64,000 bases of DNA from Adiantum capillus-veneris (GCA_014529385.2 CM043959.1:13548809-13612808); one strand, 5' to 3'; positions 23,313 through 36,240 are shown, counted from the stretch's first letter. Program-made: numbers and translations. Notes: generated by a model not told the origin, from the sequence alone.

Positions 23313-24429
23313 TTCTGGTCTAAAGAAAATCGGCATCAAAATTCAATTTGAGTCAATCAGTGATTCCGGTTCGTTATAGAAAATGGGATCTTGGAAAGTA
23401 ATTATTTTGGCCTAAGTGTAGAAGAAATGGAAGATCAAGGCTTCGATTAAGAGATTGGAAGCTACAAGAACTACCCATGACATCTCGGTCCATGTTGCAA
23501 GCTCCAATTTAAGATAGCTGACTATATTGAAATATATTTTTCAAACGGTTGAAGTAGTACTCGGTTACCTTTCTGAAACCCTCTGTGACCAACCCTGACA
23601 CACACATATGGCTTGACTTTGACCTGCACAAAATCAGGCTATTAACTCTTCTTCTACTAGAAAATCTCTCATCGTGTAAAAATTTTCCAAATTTATACTT
23701 TCTTTTATATGACTAACACCACACATGAGCAGTAGTACTGTTTCTCTCTCTTTTTGCAGATGACACAAAACACAACTAGAACCACTTCTTAGCAAACTAT
23801 CGTTGCCAACAGCTTCAAATTGACTACATGGGACACTGTACAAGATGAATGCTATCCAAACTCTCAAATCAATAAACTTATTACTTGCAATTGTTTGAAC
23901 TCCTATTGGAGAAAAGGTCAAAAGCCATGTTATACAGTTGCTACTAGACTTGTATCATTAATTAATTTACTGTTACTATGCTAACTCGATTTGAGAATAT
24001 AGACAGAAACCTGTGTGCCCTATGCATACAATACACCATTATTTATACCTAAGTATTTCCCTAATAAGTGCAATTCAACAAGAAAATAAGGTACTGCATA
24101 TTTTTCAATTCTCTACATTGTAACATCGGGCCACTAGTCCCATGAGTTACTAAGTTTTTGAGTGAAGTATTTCTTTTTTGATATTCCCATTTGTGGACAC
24201 TCTTTGTGTCCCTTCTCTGTATAGTTTTAATACAAGATATGCTAGACAGGAATAGTTGATCATGAAACCACCACTGCACGCACTACATGGTTCATAATTG
24301 TTATTTTTTGACTTTTAATCGCACCTAGAGGAAGAGCCAACATCTTCTTCACACCTTTTGTCACAGTGACGGTTCAAACTAATTCTTATTGAGCACTTGA
24401 GGATCAGTTTCTATCTCTAGAGTAAGGGA
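23313..24429 (+). repeat. C-type leader with short segment X, unit 5
   Basis: Junction CAGGC|TATTAA near 23639. Acceptor-like TTTTTGCAG|ATG near 23750-23761. From about 24290 the sequence has many single-base gains and losses compared with sister copies. Confidence 0.6.
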
Positions 24430-25010
24430 TGTTACAAGATATGGAACCCTCCTATTGTATGTGAGTCAACTACAATTAGGATAGGTGGAGCGTAATGGAT
24501 ACTTAACGTGTTGTCTTTCTACTTTTTTCTAAGATGGTGAGTTGAAGGACTTGTAGATTTAATTTTATATTTGCACAATGTTTCAGATCTTTTATCAATA
24601 AACACTATGGCTGCTTTGTAAATAGGATAGTGAGAACTCAGCTTAAGAGGGTCATGCAATAAGTGATATGCTCCACTTACAAACAAAAGTGAAAGTAAGT
24701 GTAAAAGAGGGGCCTCCAATTTTTTTGGCACCAACAAAATAATATCAAATATTAAATACCAAACTCTACAAGAGGTGCCGTGGAGTTTTGGGCTAAGACC
24801 ATTCTTGTGTAGATGCTCTCAATTTTTCTTTTTTCCCTATGTCTTGGGTTATGGATCTCCTTTGTGTCATCCTCTTGTGTGTAAGAGTTTGTCACCTTCT
24901 TTGGTGTAGATATGTCAACATCTCCATCCTTCTCTCTATGGAAACATCAACCCTTCTACCTCTCTCTTTCCCTTTCTCCACATGGTCGAAGCCCACCCTT
25001 GACCCCAACA
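24430..25010 (+). repeat. LTR-A copy 5
   Basis: 581 bp, TGTTACAAGATATGG to CCCCAACA, with a deletion near 24560 and several small indels in the first 150 bases. Primer site TGGTATCAGAGC at 25012-25023. Confidence 0.75.
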
Positions 25011-25023
25011 ATGGTATCAGAGC

Positions 25024-25185
25024 TTCTTGTTGGAAGAAAATTAGCAGTGAAAAACAAAGTTTAAGGATGGATTTTTAAATTTGCAGAATCGAGTTTGCAA
25101 ATCAAGGCTAGTCGACAGTTAATTGAAAAACAACCCATTAATTCCACATAACAACCATCAAGATTCAAAAAGGGAAGAAAACACT
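25024..25185 (+). repeat. A-type leader, truncated, unit 5
   Basis: Only 162 bp remain. At about 25184 it jumps into the region just before the integrase zinc module, so LTR-B and its leader are absent from this unit. Confidence 0.65.
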
Positions 25186-26168
25186 TTCTGACCTTGTTTT
25201 CATAACTCCCTAAAATAATTAATTCTTCATGAAGGTCATAATATCCCAGTTTCAGGACATGTGGGATATTCAAAAACTCTTAGTACCTTGAGGAAAAGCT
25301 ACTTCTAGACCAGAATAAAGAGGGATGTACTTTGATACATTAAACAATGCCTCTCTTGTCAAAATAACAAGGCTAAACGAGTGATGATGCCAGGAAAACA
25401 TGGTAGTTGTGGATATGCTTACTAAAGTGCATCTCATCTAATACGAGTAAAAACCACTTACATCAGATCAAATATGAGCCGTATCTTTCTTAAAGATATC
25501 TTTCGATTACAAGGGCTTCGAAAGAGAATTATCAGTGACACGGATGTAAAGTTCACTTCCAAGTTTTGGAAGTCTCTATTTGAAGCTTTAGGAACACAAC
25601 TATTCTTTAGCTCAGCATATCATGCTCAGACAGACGGACAGACAGAATGGGTAACCAAGTAATTGAAGATATCCTTTGAGCTTATTGCAGTAGAGAACCC
25701 TGCAAGTGGATTCAATTTCTTTCGTTGGTAGAATTTTCCTATAACTCCTCTTTCCATAAAAGCATTGGAGGTCACCTTTCAATGCTCTATATGGGCATGA
25801 ATGCATATCACCCATTGAATTTTTTTTACCCCTACTTAAGGTAAGAAGCCTCAAAGAAAATGCTGGAGGAAATGGAAGCCTAGACCAAAGCCATACGACA
25901 AGAATTTCAGGCAAATAAGGATCGTTAAAATCATTATGCAGCAAAAAAATGATCCGATTAAATCTTCAAACAAGGAGACAAGGTCTTCTATGAGTGCATC
26001 CAAAAGAAGCATCTATCTCTGGAAAATTCAAAAATCTTAGTCCTCGATATTGTGGTCCTTATGAAATAATCAAGCTCCTTAGTGTTCAAGCCTACAAATT
26101 AAAGATGTCCAAACATATTAAAGTTCATTATGTATTTCATGTCAACCTACTAAAACCCTAAATCCGAA
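25186..26168 (+). pseudogene. Integrase remnant, unit 6
   Basis: Starts just before the zinc module (LHEGHNIPVSGHVGY near 25225-25270; CLSCQ near 25348). TAG at 25306-25308. Core 25474-25662 ([17 protein letters not shown]). TAG at 25881-25883. Many extra indels between 25765 and 26010 break even the usual short open stretches, unlike sister copies. Confidence 0.75.
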
Positions 26169-26682
26169 ATTCCTCGGTAATTTTATATTTGCATAGTGTT
26201 TGAGATCTTTTATCAATGAGCCACTATGGCTACTTTGTAAATAGAATAGTGAGAACTCTTAAAAGGGTCATGCAATAAGTGATATCCTCCAATCATAACT
26301 TAAGTGGAACTAAGTGTCAAAGAGGGGCCTCCAAATTTTTGGCACCAACAATTAATATCAAATATTAAATATCAAACTCCACAAGAGATGGCATGGATTT
26401 TGGGGCTAAGGCCATTCTTGTGTAGATGCTCTCACGTTTTCCCTTTCCCCTCTCTTACCCTATGTCTTGGGCTATGGATCTTCTCTGTGTCATCCTCTTG
26501 TGTGTAAGAGTTTGTCCCCTTGTTTTCTCTGTGTATTATGTTGTGTAGATGTGTCAACATCTCCATTCCTTCTCTCTATGTCCACATCAACCCTTCTAGA
26601 TCTCTCTTTTCCGTTCTCCACATGGCAAGGCCAATGGTTGTATTTAATGGCCAAGTGTGGAAGCTCACCCTTGACCCCAATA
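26169..26682 (+). repeat. LTR-C copy 6, 5'-truncated
   Basis: 514 bp. End changed to CCCCAATA; primer site TGGTATCAACGC at 26684-26695. Confidence 0.7.
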
Positions 26683-26695
26683 GTGGTATCAACGC

Positions 26696-27051
26696 TTCGT
26701 CTAAAGAAAATCGCAATCAAAATTCAATTTGAGTCAATCAGTGGATTCCGGTTCGACATAAAAAATGGATATTGGAAATGTAATTATGTTGGCCTAAGTG
26801 TAGGAAAATGGAAGATCAAGGCTTCGATAAGAGAGTTGGAAGCTACAGAGAATTACCAATGACATCTCGGTCCATGTGCAAGCTCCAATTTAAGATAGCT
26901 GACAATATTGAAATATATTTTCAAACGGTTGAAGTATCTTAATTGTTTTTTCAAAACTCTCCACATCTTCTTCACACCTTTTGTCACACTGACGGTCGAA
27001 CTAATTCTCTATTCAACAAATGAGGACAGTTGCTATCTCTAGAGTAAGGGA
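26696..27051 (+). repeat. C-type leader, truncated, segment X missing
   Basis: The leader stops near 26938 (GGTTGAAGTATCTT) and continues as the pre-LTR sequence (TTTTTTCAAAACTCTCC). All of X is gone. Small indels are frequent at 26695-26930. Confidence 0.6.
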
Positions 27052-27686
27052 TGTTACAAGACTAGGAACCCTCCTATTGTATGTGGTCAACTACAATTAG
27101 GATAGCTGGAGCGTAATGGATACTTACTGTGTTGTCTTTCTATTTTGTTCTAATGGTGAGTTAATGACTTGTAGATTGAAATTCTAAGAGCTGAGAAGAA
27201 GGCGTTGGCAATAAATCAATTCCTCGGCCATTTTATATTTGCACAATGTTTCAGATCTTTTATCAATAAACCACTATGGCTGCTCTGTAAATAGGATAGT
27301 GAGAACTCACCTTAAGAGGGTCATGCAATAAGTGATATGCTCCACTTACAACAAAAGTGAAATTAAGTGTAAAAGAGGGGCCTCCAATTTTTTGGCACCA
27401 ACAAATAATATCAAATATTAAATACCAAACTCCACAAGAGGTGCCGTGGAGTTTTGGGCTAGGACCCTTCTTGTGTAGATGCTCTCAATTTTTCTTTTTT
27501 CCCTCTCTTACCCTATGTCTTGGGTTATGGATCTCCTTTGTGTCATCCTCTTGTGTGTAAGAGTTTGTCCCCTTCTTTGGTGTAGATATGTCAACATCTC
27601 CATCCTTCTCGCTATGGAAACATCAACCCTTCTATCTCTCTCTTTCCCCTTCTCCACATGGTTGAAGCCCACCCTTGACCCCAACA
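27052..27686 (+). repeat. LTR-A copy 6
   Basis: 635 bp, TGTTACAAGACTAGG to CCCCAACA; primer site TGGTATCAGAGC at 27688-27699. Confidence 0.8.
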
Positions 27687-27699
27687 ATGGTATCAGAGC

Positions 27700-28267
27700 T
27701 TCTTGTTGGAAGAAAATTAGCAATGAAAACAAAGTTTAAGTATGGATTTTTAAATTTGCAGAATCGAGTTTGCAAATCAAGGCTAGTCGACAGTTAATTG
27801 AAAAACATCCCATTAATTCCACATAACAACCATCAAGATTCAACAAGGGAAGAAAAGAATCAGCTCTTGAAGAATTTGTTTGAGTCAATCAGTGACTCCC
27901 GTTCTACATCAAATAAGGGAGCTTCGAAAGTGACGCTTTTGGCTTACCTTAGAAGAAGTGGGAGCCCAAGGCTCGGATTGAGAGATGGGAGACCAAGTAT
28001 TCATCATAATGAAGAACCATGCACACTTGTAAATCAAGAAGAGCAACTCATTCATGACCAAATATTTGATCATGAAAGCACCACTGCACGCACTAGCATA
28101 TTGATAGTCGTTATCTTTTGATTTTAAAATTCCACCCTAGAGAAGATGCTAAATGGGTCCCTTTTTTTTCCAAAACTCTCAAAATCTTCTTCACACCTTT
28201 TGTCACTGATGATCCAATAATTCTCTATTGAGCAAATAAGGATGGTTTTTATCCCTAGAGTAAGAGA
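27700..28267 (+). repeat. A-type leader, unit 6
   Basis: 568 bp link ending TAGAGTAAGAGA before 28268. No gene supported. Confidence 0.65.
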
Positions 28268-28595
28268 TGTTACGAGACTCTCCACCCTATTGTTGTGTAT
28301 GGTCAACTACAATTGGGATAGCTGCAGCGTAATGGATATTTATTGTGTTGTCTTTATATTTAATTCTAATGGTGAGTTGATGACTTGCAGATTAGAATTC
28401 TAGGAGTTGAGGAGAAGGTGTTGGCAACAAATAGTCATTATCTTTTGATTTTAAAATTCCACCCTAGAGAAGATGCTAAATGGGTCCCTTTTTTTTCCAA
28501 AACTCTCAAAATCTTCTTCACACCTTTTGTCATTGATGATCCAACTAATTCTCTATTGAGAAAATAAGGATAGTTTTTATCCTTAGAGTAAGAGA
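28268..28595 (+). repeat. Partial LTR-B plus pre-LTR duplication (328 bp)
   Basis: Same structure and junction as 19944-20270: the LTR-B start is broken at GGCAACAAATAG and followed by a second copy of the pre-LTR sequence. Confidence 0.75.
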
Positions 28596-29283
28596 TGTTA
28601 CGAGACTCTCCACCCTCTTGTTGTGTATGGTCAACTACAATTGGGATAGCTGGAGCGTAATGGATATTTATTGTGTTGTCTTTCTATTTTGTTCTAATGG
28701 TGAGTTGATGACTTGTAGATTAGAATTCGAGGAGTTGAGGATAGGTGTTGGCAACAAATAAATTCCTTCGCCATTTTACATTTGCACACTGTTTGAGATC
28801 TTTTATGAATAGGCCACTATGACTACTTTGTAAATAGGATAGTGAGAACTCACCTTAAGAGAGTCATGCAATAAGTGATATGCTCCACTCGTATAAAGTG
28901 GAACTAAGTGTAAAAGAGGGACCTCCAATTTTTTGGCACCAACAAGTGATACCAAATATTACCAAACTCCACAAGAGGTGCCGTGGAGTTTGGGGCTACA
29001 ATCTTTAAGCCATTCTTGTGCAGATGCTCTCAAATTTTTCCTCTTCCCTCTCATACCCTTTGTCTTGAGTTATGGAGCTTCTCTGTGTCATCCTCTTGTG
29101 TGTAAGAGTTTGTCGTCTTGTTTTCTCTGTGTACTATAATGTGTAGATATATCAACATCTCCATCCCTTCTCTTTATGTAAACATCAACCCATTCTAGAT
29201 CTTTCTTTTTTCCCTTCTCCACATGGCAAGGTCAATGGTTGTATTTCATAGCCAAGCGTAGAAGCCCACCTTTGACCCCAACA
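28596..29283 (+). repeat. LTR-B copy 5
   Basis: 688 bp, TGTTACGAGACTC to CCCCAACA; primer site TGGTATTTGAGC at 29285-29296. Confidence 0.8.
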
Positions 29284-29296
29284 ATGGTATTTGAGC

Positions 29297-31098
29297 TTCT
29301 GGTTTGAAGAAAATTGGCAATCAAATACAAATTTTAAGGATCGATTCTCAAATTTACAAAATTGAGTTTGCAAATCAAGGCTCATTGGCAATTAATTGGA
29401 AAACTGCCCATCAATTTTGCTTAACAACCATCAAGATTTGACAAGGCAAGAAAAGAATCATATCTTGAAGAATTTGTTTGAGTGAATCAATGATTTCGGC
29501 TAGACATCAGAAAAGGGAGCTTGGAAAGTGATAATTTTGGCTTAAGTGTAGAAGGATTACCTATGACATCTCACTCCATGTTGCAAGCTCCGATCAAAGA
29601 TAGCTGACAATATTGAAGTATAGTTTTCAAACCGTTGAAGTAGTACTCGGCTACCTTTCTGAAACCATGCGTGACCAACCCTCACACACACATATGGACG
29701 AGGAAGAGGTGGTTGGTGACCATTTAGCTCTAACCATCGGGTAGTGTCGTTGCTCGTTGACTCCGTTCTTTTCAAAACACTTTATGACCTTGTTTTCACA
29801 CAAATGGTGAGGCGTCTATTGAACTCCAAGGTTGGCCACCCAAATTGTAGCAAAGACCTATTCTCACCCCCTCTCCTTTAGTTGATTAATCCCTCTCTAT
29901 CATGCTCAACTTAAGGACCTCTCTTTTTAATCCCAACCTTTCATGGACTTCTTAAGGACCTCTCCAACAATCCGTTATTGGATAAGGTGAGGGAATGCTC
30001 ACAGAAAGATGAAGCCTATTTTAAAATCATTCAAATTCTCAGTCAAGAAGATGCAAAAGAAAAAAGAAAAGTCCCTAGTTAAGGACCATTATATGGAGGA
30101 TGGCCTTCTTTACTATAGACATCCACTTTGCATTCCTAGGGATAACTCCCTAAAATAATTAATTCTTCATGAAGGTCATGATATCCCAGTTTCAGGACAT
30201 GTGGGATATGCAAAAACTCTTAGTACCTTGAGGAAAAGCTACTTCTAGACCAGAATAAAGAGGGATGTACTTTGATACATTAGACAATGCCTCTCTTGTC
30301 AAAAAAACAAGGCTAAACGAGTGATGATGCCAGGAAAACATGGTAGTTGTGGATATGCTTACTAAAGCGCATCTCATCTAATACCAGTACAAACCACTTA
30401 CATCAGATCAAATATGAGCCGTATCTTTCTTAAAGATATGTTTCGATTACATGGGCTGCGAAAGAGAATTATCAGTGACACGGATGTAAAGTTCACTTCC
30501 AAGTTTTGGAAGTCTCTATCTGAAGCTTTAGGAACACAACTATTCTTTAGCTCAGCATATCATGCTCAGATAGACGGACAAACAGCATTGGTAACCAAGT
30601 AATTGAGCTTATTGCAGTAGAGAACCCTGCAAGTGGATTCAATTTCTTTCGTTGGTAGAATTTTCCTATAACTCCTCTTTCCATAAAAGCATTGGGATGT
30701 CACCTTTCAATGCTCTATATGGGCATGAATGCATATCACCATTGAATTTTTTTTACCCTACTATAAGGGTAGAAGCCTCAAAGAAAATGCTGGAGGAAAT
30801 GGAAGCCTAGACCAAAGCCATACGACAAGAATTTCAGGCAGATAAGGATCGTTAAAATCATTATGCAGACAAAAAATGATCCGATTAAATCTTCAAACAA
30901 GGAGACAAGGTCTTTCTATGAGTGCATCCAAAAAGAAGCAATCTATCTCTGGAAAATTCAAAAATCTTAGTCCTCAATATTATGGTCCTTATGAAATAAT
31001 CAAGGTCCTTAGTGTTCAAGCCTACAAATTAAACATGTCCAAACATATTAAAGTTCATTATATATTTCATGTCAACCTACTAAAACCCTAAATCCGAA
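29297..31098 (+). pseudogene. B-type leader and integrase remnant, unit 7
   Basis: Leader to about 29959; linker; zinc module with TAG at 30246-30248. Core 30414-30602: ISDTDVKF is kept, but the Glu-bearing motif QTE reads QTA, so this copy has also lost the third catalytic residue. A small deletion follows the core (CAAGTAATTGAG|CTTATTGC near 30606). TAG at 30808-30810. GPY/F module 30970-31075. Confidence 0.8.
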
Positions 31099-31613
31099 AT
31101 TCCTCGGCCATTTTATATTTGCACAGTGTTTGAGATCTTTTATCAATGAGCCACTATGGCTGCTTTGTAAATAGGATAGTGAGAACTCTTAAAAGGGTCA
31201 TGCAATAAGTGATATCCTCCAATCATAACTTAAGTGGAACTAAGTGTCAAAGAGGGGCCTCCAAATTTTTGGCACCAACAAGTAATATCAAATATTAAAT
31301 ATCAAACTCCACAAGAGATGGCATGGAGTTTGGGGCTAAGGCCATTCTTGTGTAGATGCTCTCATGTTTTTCCTTTCCCCTCTCTTACCCTCTGTCTTGG
31401 GCTATGGATCTTGTCTGTGTCATCCTCTTGTGTGTAAGAGTTTGTCCCCTTGTTTTCTTTGTGTATTATGTTGTGTAGATGTGTCAACATCTCCATCCCT
31501 TCTCTCTATGTCCACATCAACCCTTCTAGATCTCTCCTTTTTCCTTCTCCACATGGCAAGGTCAATGGTTGTATTTAATGGCCAAGTGTGGAAGCCCACC
31601 CTTGACCCCAGCA
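31099..31613 (+). repeat. LTR-C copy 7, 5'-truncated
   Basis: 515 bp, common pol fusion point. End CCCCAGCA; primer site TGGTATCAACGC at 31615-31626. Confidence 0.75.
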
Positions 31614-31626
31614 GTGGTATCAACGC

Positions 31627-33835
31627 TTCTGGTCTAAAGAAAATCGGCAATCAAAATTCAATTTGAGTCAATCAGTGATTCCGGTCGACATAAAAATTGG
31701 GATCTTGGAAAGTAATTATTTTGGCGTAAGTGTAGAAGAAATGGAAGATCAAGGCTTCGATTAAGAGATTGGAAGCTACAAGAATTACCCATGACGTCTC
31801 GGTCCATGTTGCAAGCTCCAATTTAAGATAGCTGACAATATTGAAATATATTTTTCAAATGGTTGAAGTAGTACTCGGTTACCTTTCTGAAACCCTTTGT
31901 GACCAACCCTGACACACACATATGGCTTGACTCTGACCTGCACAAAATCAGGCTATTAACTCTTCTTCTACTAGAAAATCACTCATCGTGTAAATTTTTT
32001 TTAAATTTATACTTTCTTTTATATGACTAACACCACACATGAGCAGTTGTACTTTTTCTCATCTTTTTGCAGATGACACAAAAACAACTAGAACCACTTC
32101 TTAGCAAAAATATCGTTGCCAACAGCTTCAAAATTGACTACATTGGACACTCTACAAGATGAAGCTATCCAAACTTTCAAATCAATAAAACTTTTAACTT
32201 CAAGTGTTTGAACTCCTATTGGAGAAAAAAGTCAAAGCCATGTTTATACAGTTGCTACTAGACTTGTATCATTAATTAATTTACTCTTACATGCTAACTC
32301 GATTGAGAATAGAGATGAAACCTGTGTGCCCTATGAACAACAATACACCATTAATTTATACCTAAGTATTTCCCTAAGATGTGCAATTCAACAAGAAAAT
32401 AAGGTACTGCATATTTCTCAATTCTCTACATTGTAACATCGGGCCACACTAGTCCCATGAGGTACTAAGTTTTCTAGTGAAGTCTTTCATTTTTGATATT
32501 CCCATTTGTGGACACTTTTTGTGTCCCTTCTCTGTAGAGTTTTAATACAAGATATGCTAGACAGGAATAGTTGATCATGAACCCACATGCACGCACTAAC
32601 ATGTTCATAATTCGTAATTTTTTGACTTTTCAATGCCACCCTAGAGAAGATGCTTCTGGATGCCTTAGTTTTTTTTCAAAACTCTCCACATCTTTCTTCA
32701 ACTTTTTGTCACACTGACGGTTCGAACTAATTTCTCTATTCAAGGTCACACTTGTATATTGGAAATGGGAATGTATTTTGGGGTATGGATAGGAAATGGA
32801 AGATCAAGGCTTCGAGTATAGATTTGAAGCTACAAGAATTACCCATGACGTCTCGGGCCATGTTGCAAGCTCCAATTTTAAGATAGCTGACAATATTGAA
32901 ATATATTTTTCAAATGTTTGAAGTAGTACTCGGTTACCTTTCTGAAACCCTTTGTGACCAACCCTGACACACACATATGGCTTGACTCTGACCTGCACAA
33001 AATCAGGCTATTAACTCTTCTTCTACTAGAAAATCACTCATCGTGTAAATTTTTTTTAAATTTATACTTTCTTTTATATGACTAACACCACACATGAGCA
33101 GTTGTACTTTTTCTCTCTCTTTTTGCAGATGACACAAAACACAACTAGAACCACTTCTTAGCAAACTATCGTTGCCAACAGCTTCAAATTGACTACATTG
33201 GACACTCTACAAGATGAAGCCTATCCAAACTTTCAAATCAATAAACTTTTAACTTTCAAGTGTTTGAACTCCTATTGGAGAAAAAGTCAAAAGCCATGTT
33301 ATACAGTTGCTACTAGACTTGTATCATTAATTAATTTACTCTTACTATGCTAACTCGATTTGAGAATAGAGATAGAAACCTGTGTGCCCTATGAATACAA
33401 TACACCATTATTTATACCTAAGTATTTCCCTAAGATGTGCAATTCAACAAGAAAATAAGGTACTGCATATTTCTCAATTCTCTACATTGTAACATCGGGC
33501 CACTAGTCCCATGAGGTACTAAGTTTTCTAGTGAAGTCTTTCTTTTTTGATATTCCCATTTGTGGACACTCTTTGTGTCCCTTCTCTGTAGAGTTTTAAT
33601 ACAAGATATGCTAGACAGGAATAGTTGATCATGAAACCACCACTGCACGCACTAACATAGTTCATAATTCGTATTTTTTGACTTTTCAATGCCACCCTAG
33701 AGAAGATGCTTAATGGATGCCTTAGTTTTTTTTTTCAAAACTCTCCACATCTTCTTCACACTTTTTGTCACACTGACGGTCGAACTAATTCTCTATTCAG
33801 CATCTAAGGACAGTTGCTATCTCTAGAGTAAGGGA
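31627..33835 (+). repeat. C-type leader with short segment X, tandemly duplicated
   Basis: The leader and short X occur twice, at about 31706-32745 and 32760-33835, offset about 1.06 kb. The two share private variants (GAAACCCTTTGTG, TAAGATGTGC, TTTTCTAGTGAAGTC) not seen in other units, so one derives directly from the other. The first copy is full of single-base indels from about 32060; the second is clean. The seam near 32740-32815 is scrambled. Confidence 0.7.
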
Positions 33836-34469
33836 TGTTACAAGACTAGGAACCCTCCTATTGTATGTGGTCAACTACAATTAGGATAGGTGGAGCGTAA
33901 TGGATACTTACTGTGTTGTCTTTCTATTTTGTTCTAATGGTGAGTTGATGACTTGTAGATTGAAATTCTAAGAGTTGAGAAGAAGCGAAGGCAATAAATC
34001 AATTCCTCGGCCATTTTATATTTGCACAATGTTTCAGATCTTTTATCAATAAGCCACTATGGCTGCTTTGTAAATAGGATAGTGAGAACTCACCCTAAGA
34101 GGGTCATGCAATAAGTGATATGCTCCACTTACAACAAAAGTGAAACTAAGTGGAAAAGAGGGGCCTCCAATTTTTTGGCACCAGCAAGTAATATCAAATA
34201 TTAAATACCAAACTCCACAAGAGGTGCCGTGGAGTTTTGGGCTAAGAGCATTCTTGTGTAAATGCTCTCAATTTTTCTTTTTTCCCTCTCTTACCCTATG
34301 TCTTGGGTTATGGATCTCCTTTGTGTCATCCTCTTGTGTGTAAGAGTTTGTCCCCTTCTTTGGTGTAGATATGTCAACATCTCCATCCTTCTCTCTATGG
34401 AAACATCAACCCTTCTATCTCTCTCTTTCCCCTTCTCCACATGGTCGAAGCCCACCCTTGACACGAACA
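33836..34469 (+). repeat. LTR-A copy 7
   Basis: 634 bp, TGTTACAAGACTAGG to ACGAACA; primer site TGGTATCAGAGC at 34471-34482. Confidence 0.8.
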
Positions 34470-34482
34470 ATGGTATCAGAGC

Positions 34483-35052
34483 TTCTTGTTGTAAGAAAAT
34501 TAGCAATGAAAAACAAAGTTTAAGGATGGATTTTTAAATTTGCAGAATCGGGTTTGCAAATCAAGGCTAGTCGATAGTTAATTGAAAAACAGCCCATTAA
34601 TTCCACTTAACAACCATCAAGATTCAACAAGGGAAGAAAAGAATCAGCTCTTGAAGAATTTGTTTGAGTCAATCAGTGATTCCCATTCTGCATCAAATAA
34701 GGGAGCTTCAAAAGTGACACTTTTGGCTTACCTTAGAAGAAGTGGGAGCCCAAGGCTCGGATTGAGAGATGGGAGACCAAGAATACATCATAATGAAGAA
34801 CCATGCACACTTGTAAATCAAGAAGAGCAACTCATTCGTGACCAAATATTTGATCATGGAAGCACCACTGCACGCACTAGCATATTGATAGTCGTTATCT
34901 TTTGATTTTAAAATTCCACCCTAGAGAAGATGCTAAATGGGTCCCTTTTTTTTCCAAAACTCTCAAAATCTTCTTCACACCTTTTGTCACTGATGATCCA
35001 ACTAATTCTCTATTGAGCAAATAAGGATGGTTTTGATCGCTAGAGTAAAAGA
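34483..35052 (+). repeat. A-type leader, unit 7
   Basis: 570 bp link; ends in the pre-LTR run TAGAGTAAAAGA. No gene supported. Confidence 0.65.
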
Positions 35053-35379
35053 TGTTACGAGACTCTCCACCCTCTTGTTGTGTATGGTCAACTACAATTG
35101 GGATAGCTGGAGCGTAATGGATATTTATTGTGTTGTCTTTATATTTTGTTCTAATGGTGAGTTGATGACTTGTAGATTAGAATTCTAGGAGTTAAGGAGA
35201 AGGTGTTGGCAACAAATAGTCGTTATCTTTTGATTTTAAAATTCCACCCTAGAGAAGATGCTAAATGGGTCACTTTTTTTTTCCAAAACTCTCAAAATCT
35301 TTTTCACACCTTTTGTCATTGATGATCCAACTAATTCTATTGAGAAAATAAGGATAGTTTTTATCCCTAGAGTAAGAGA
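35053..35379 (+). repeat. Partial LTR-B plus pre-LTR duplication (327 bp)
   Basis: Third copy of the rearrangement at 19944 and 28268, with the same break after GGCAACAAATAG. Confidence 0.75.
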
Positions 35380-36240
35380 TGTTACGAGACTCTCCACCCT
35401 CTTGTTGTGTATGGTCAACTACAACTGGGATAGCTGGAGCGTAATGGATATTTATTGTGTTGTCTTTCTATTTTGTTCTAATAGTGAGTTGATGACTTGT
35501 AGATTAGAATTCTAGGATAGTGAGAACTCTTAAAAGGGTCATGCAATAAGTGATATCCTCCAATCATAACTTAAGTGGAACTAAGTGTCAAAGAGGGGCC
35601 TCCAAATTTTTGGCACCAACAAGTAATATCAAATATTAAATATCAAACTTTACAAGAGATGGCATGGAGTTTGGGGCTAAGGCCATTCTTCTGTAGATGC
35701 TCTCACGTTTTTCCTTTCCCCCCTCTTACCCTATGTCTTGGGCTATGGATCTTCTCTGTGTCATCCTCTTGTGTCTAAGAGTTTGTCCCCTTGTTTTCTT
35801 TGTGTATTATGTGGTGTAGATATGTCAACACCTCCATCCCTTCTCTCTATGTCCACATCAACCCTTCTAGATCTATCTTTTTCCTTCTCCAAATTTTTGG
35901 CACCAACAAGTAATATCAAATATTAAATACCAAACTCCACAAGAGATGCCATGGAGTTTGGGGCTAAGGCCATTCTCGTGTAGATGCTCTCACGTTTTCC
36001 CTTTCCCCTCTCTTACCCTATGTCTTGGGCTATGTATCTTCTCTGTGTCATCCTCTTATGTCTAAGAGTTTGTCCCCTTGTTTTGTTTGTGTATTATGTT
36101 GTGTAGATATGTCAACATCTCCATCCCTTCTCTCTATGTCCACATTAACCCTTCTAGATCTCTCTTTTTCCTTCTCCACATGGCAAGATCAATGGTTGTA
36201 TTTAATGGCCAAGTGTGGAAGCCCAACGTTGACCCCCACA
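35380..36240 (+). repeat. Chimeric LTR-B/LTR-C with an internal duplication
   Basis: Starts as LTR-B (TGTTACGAGACTC). At about 35515 (TTCTAGGATAG|TGAGAACTCTTAAAAGGG) it switches to the C sequence of the short-X units. A piece of about 290 bp, starting CTCCAAATTTTTGGCACC, is then repeated (35600 and 35887). Primer site TGGTATCAAAGC at 36242-36253, but a B-type leader follows, so the crossover exchanged LTR types. Confidence 0.75.
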
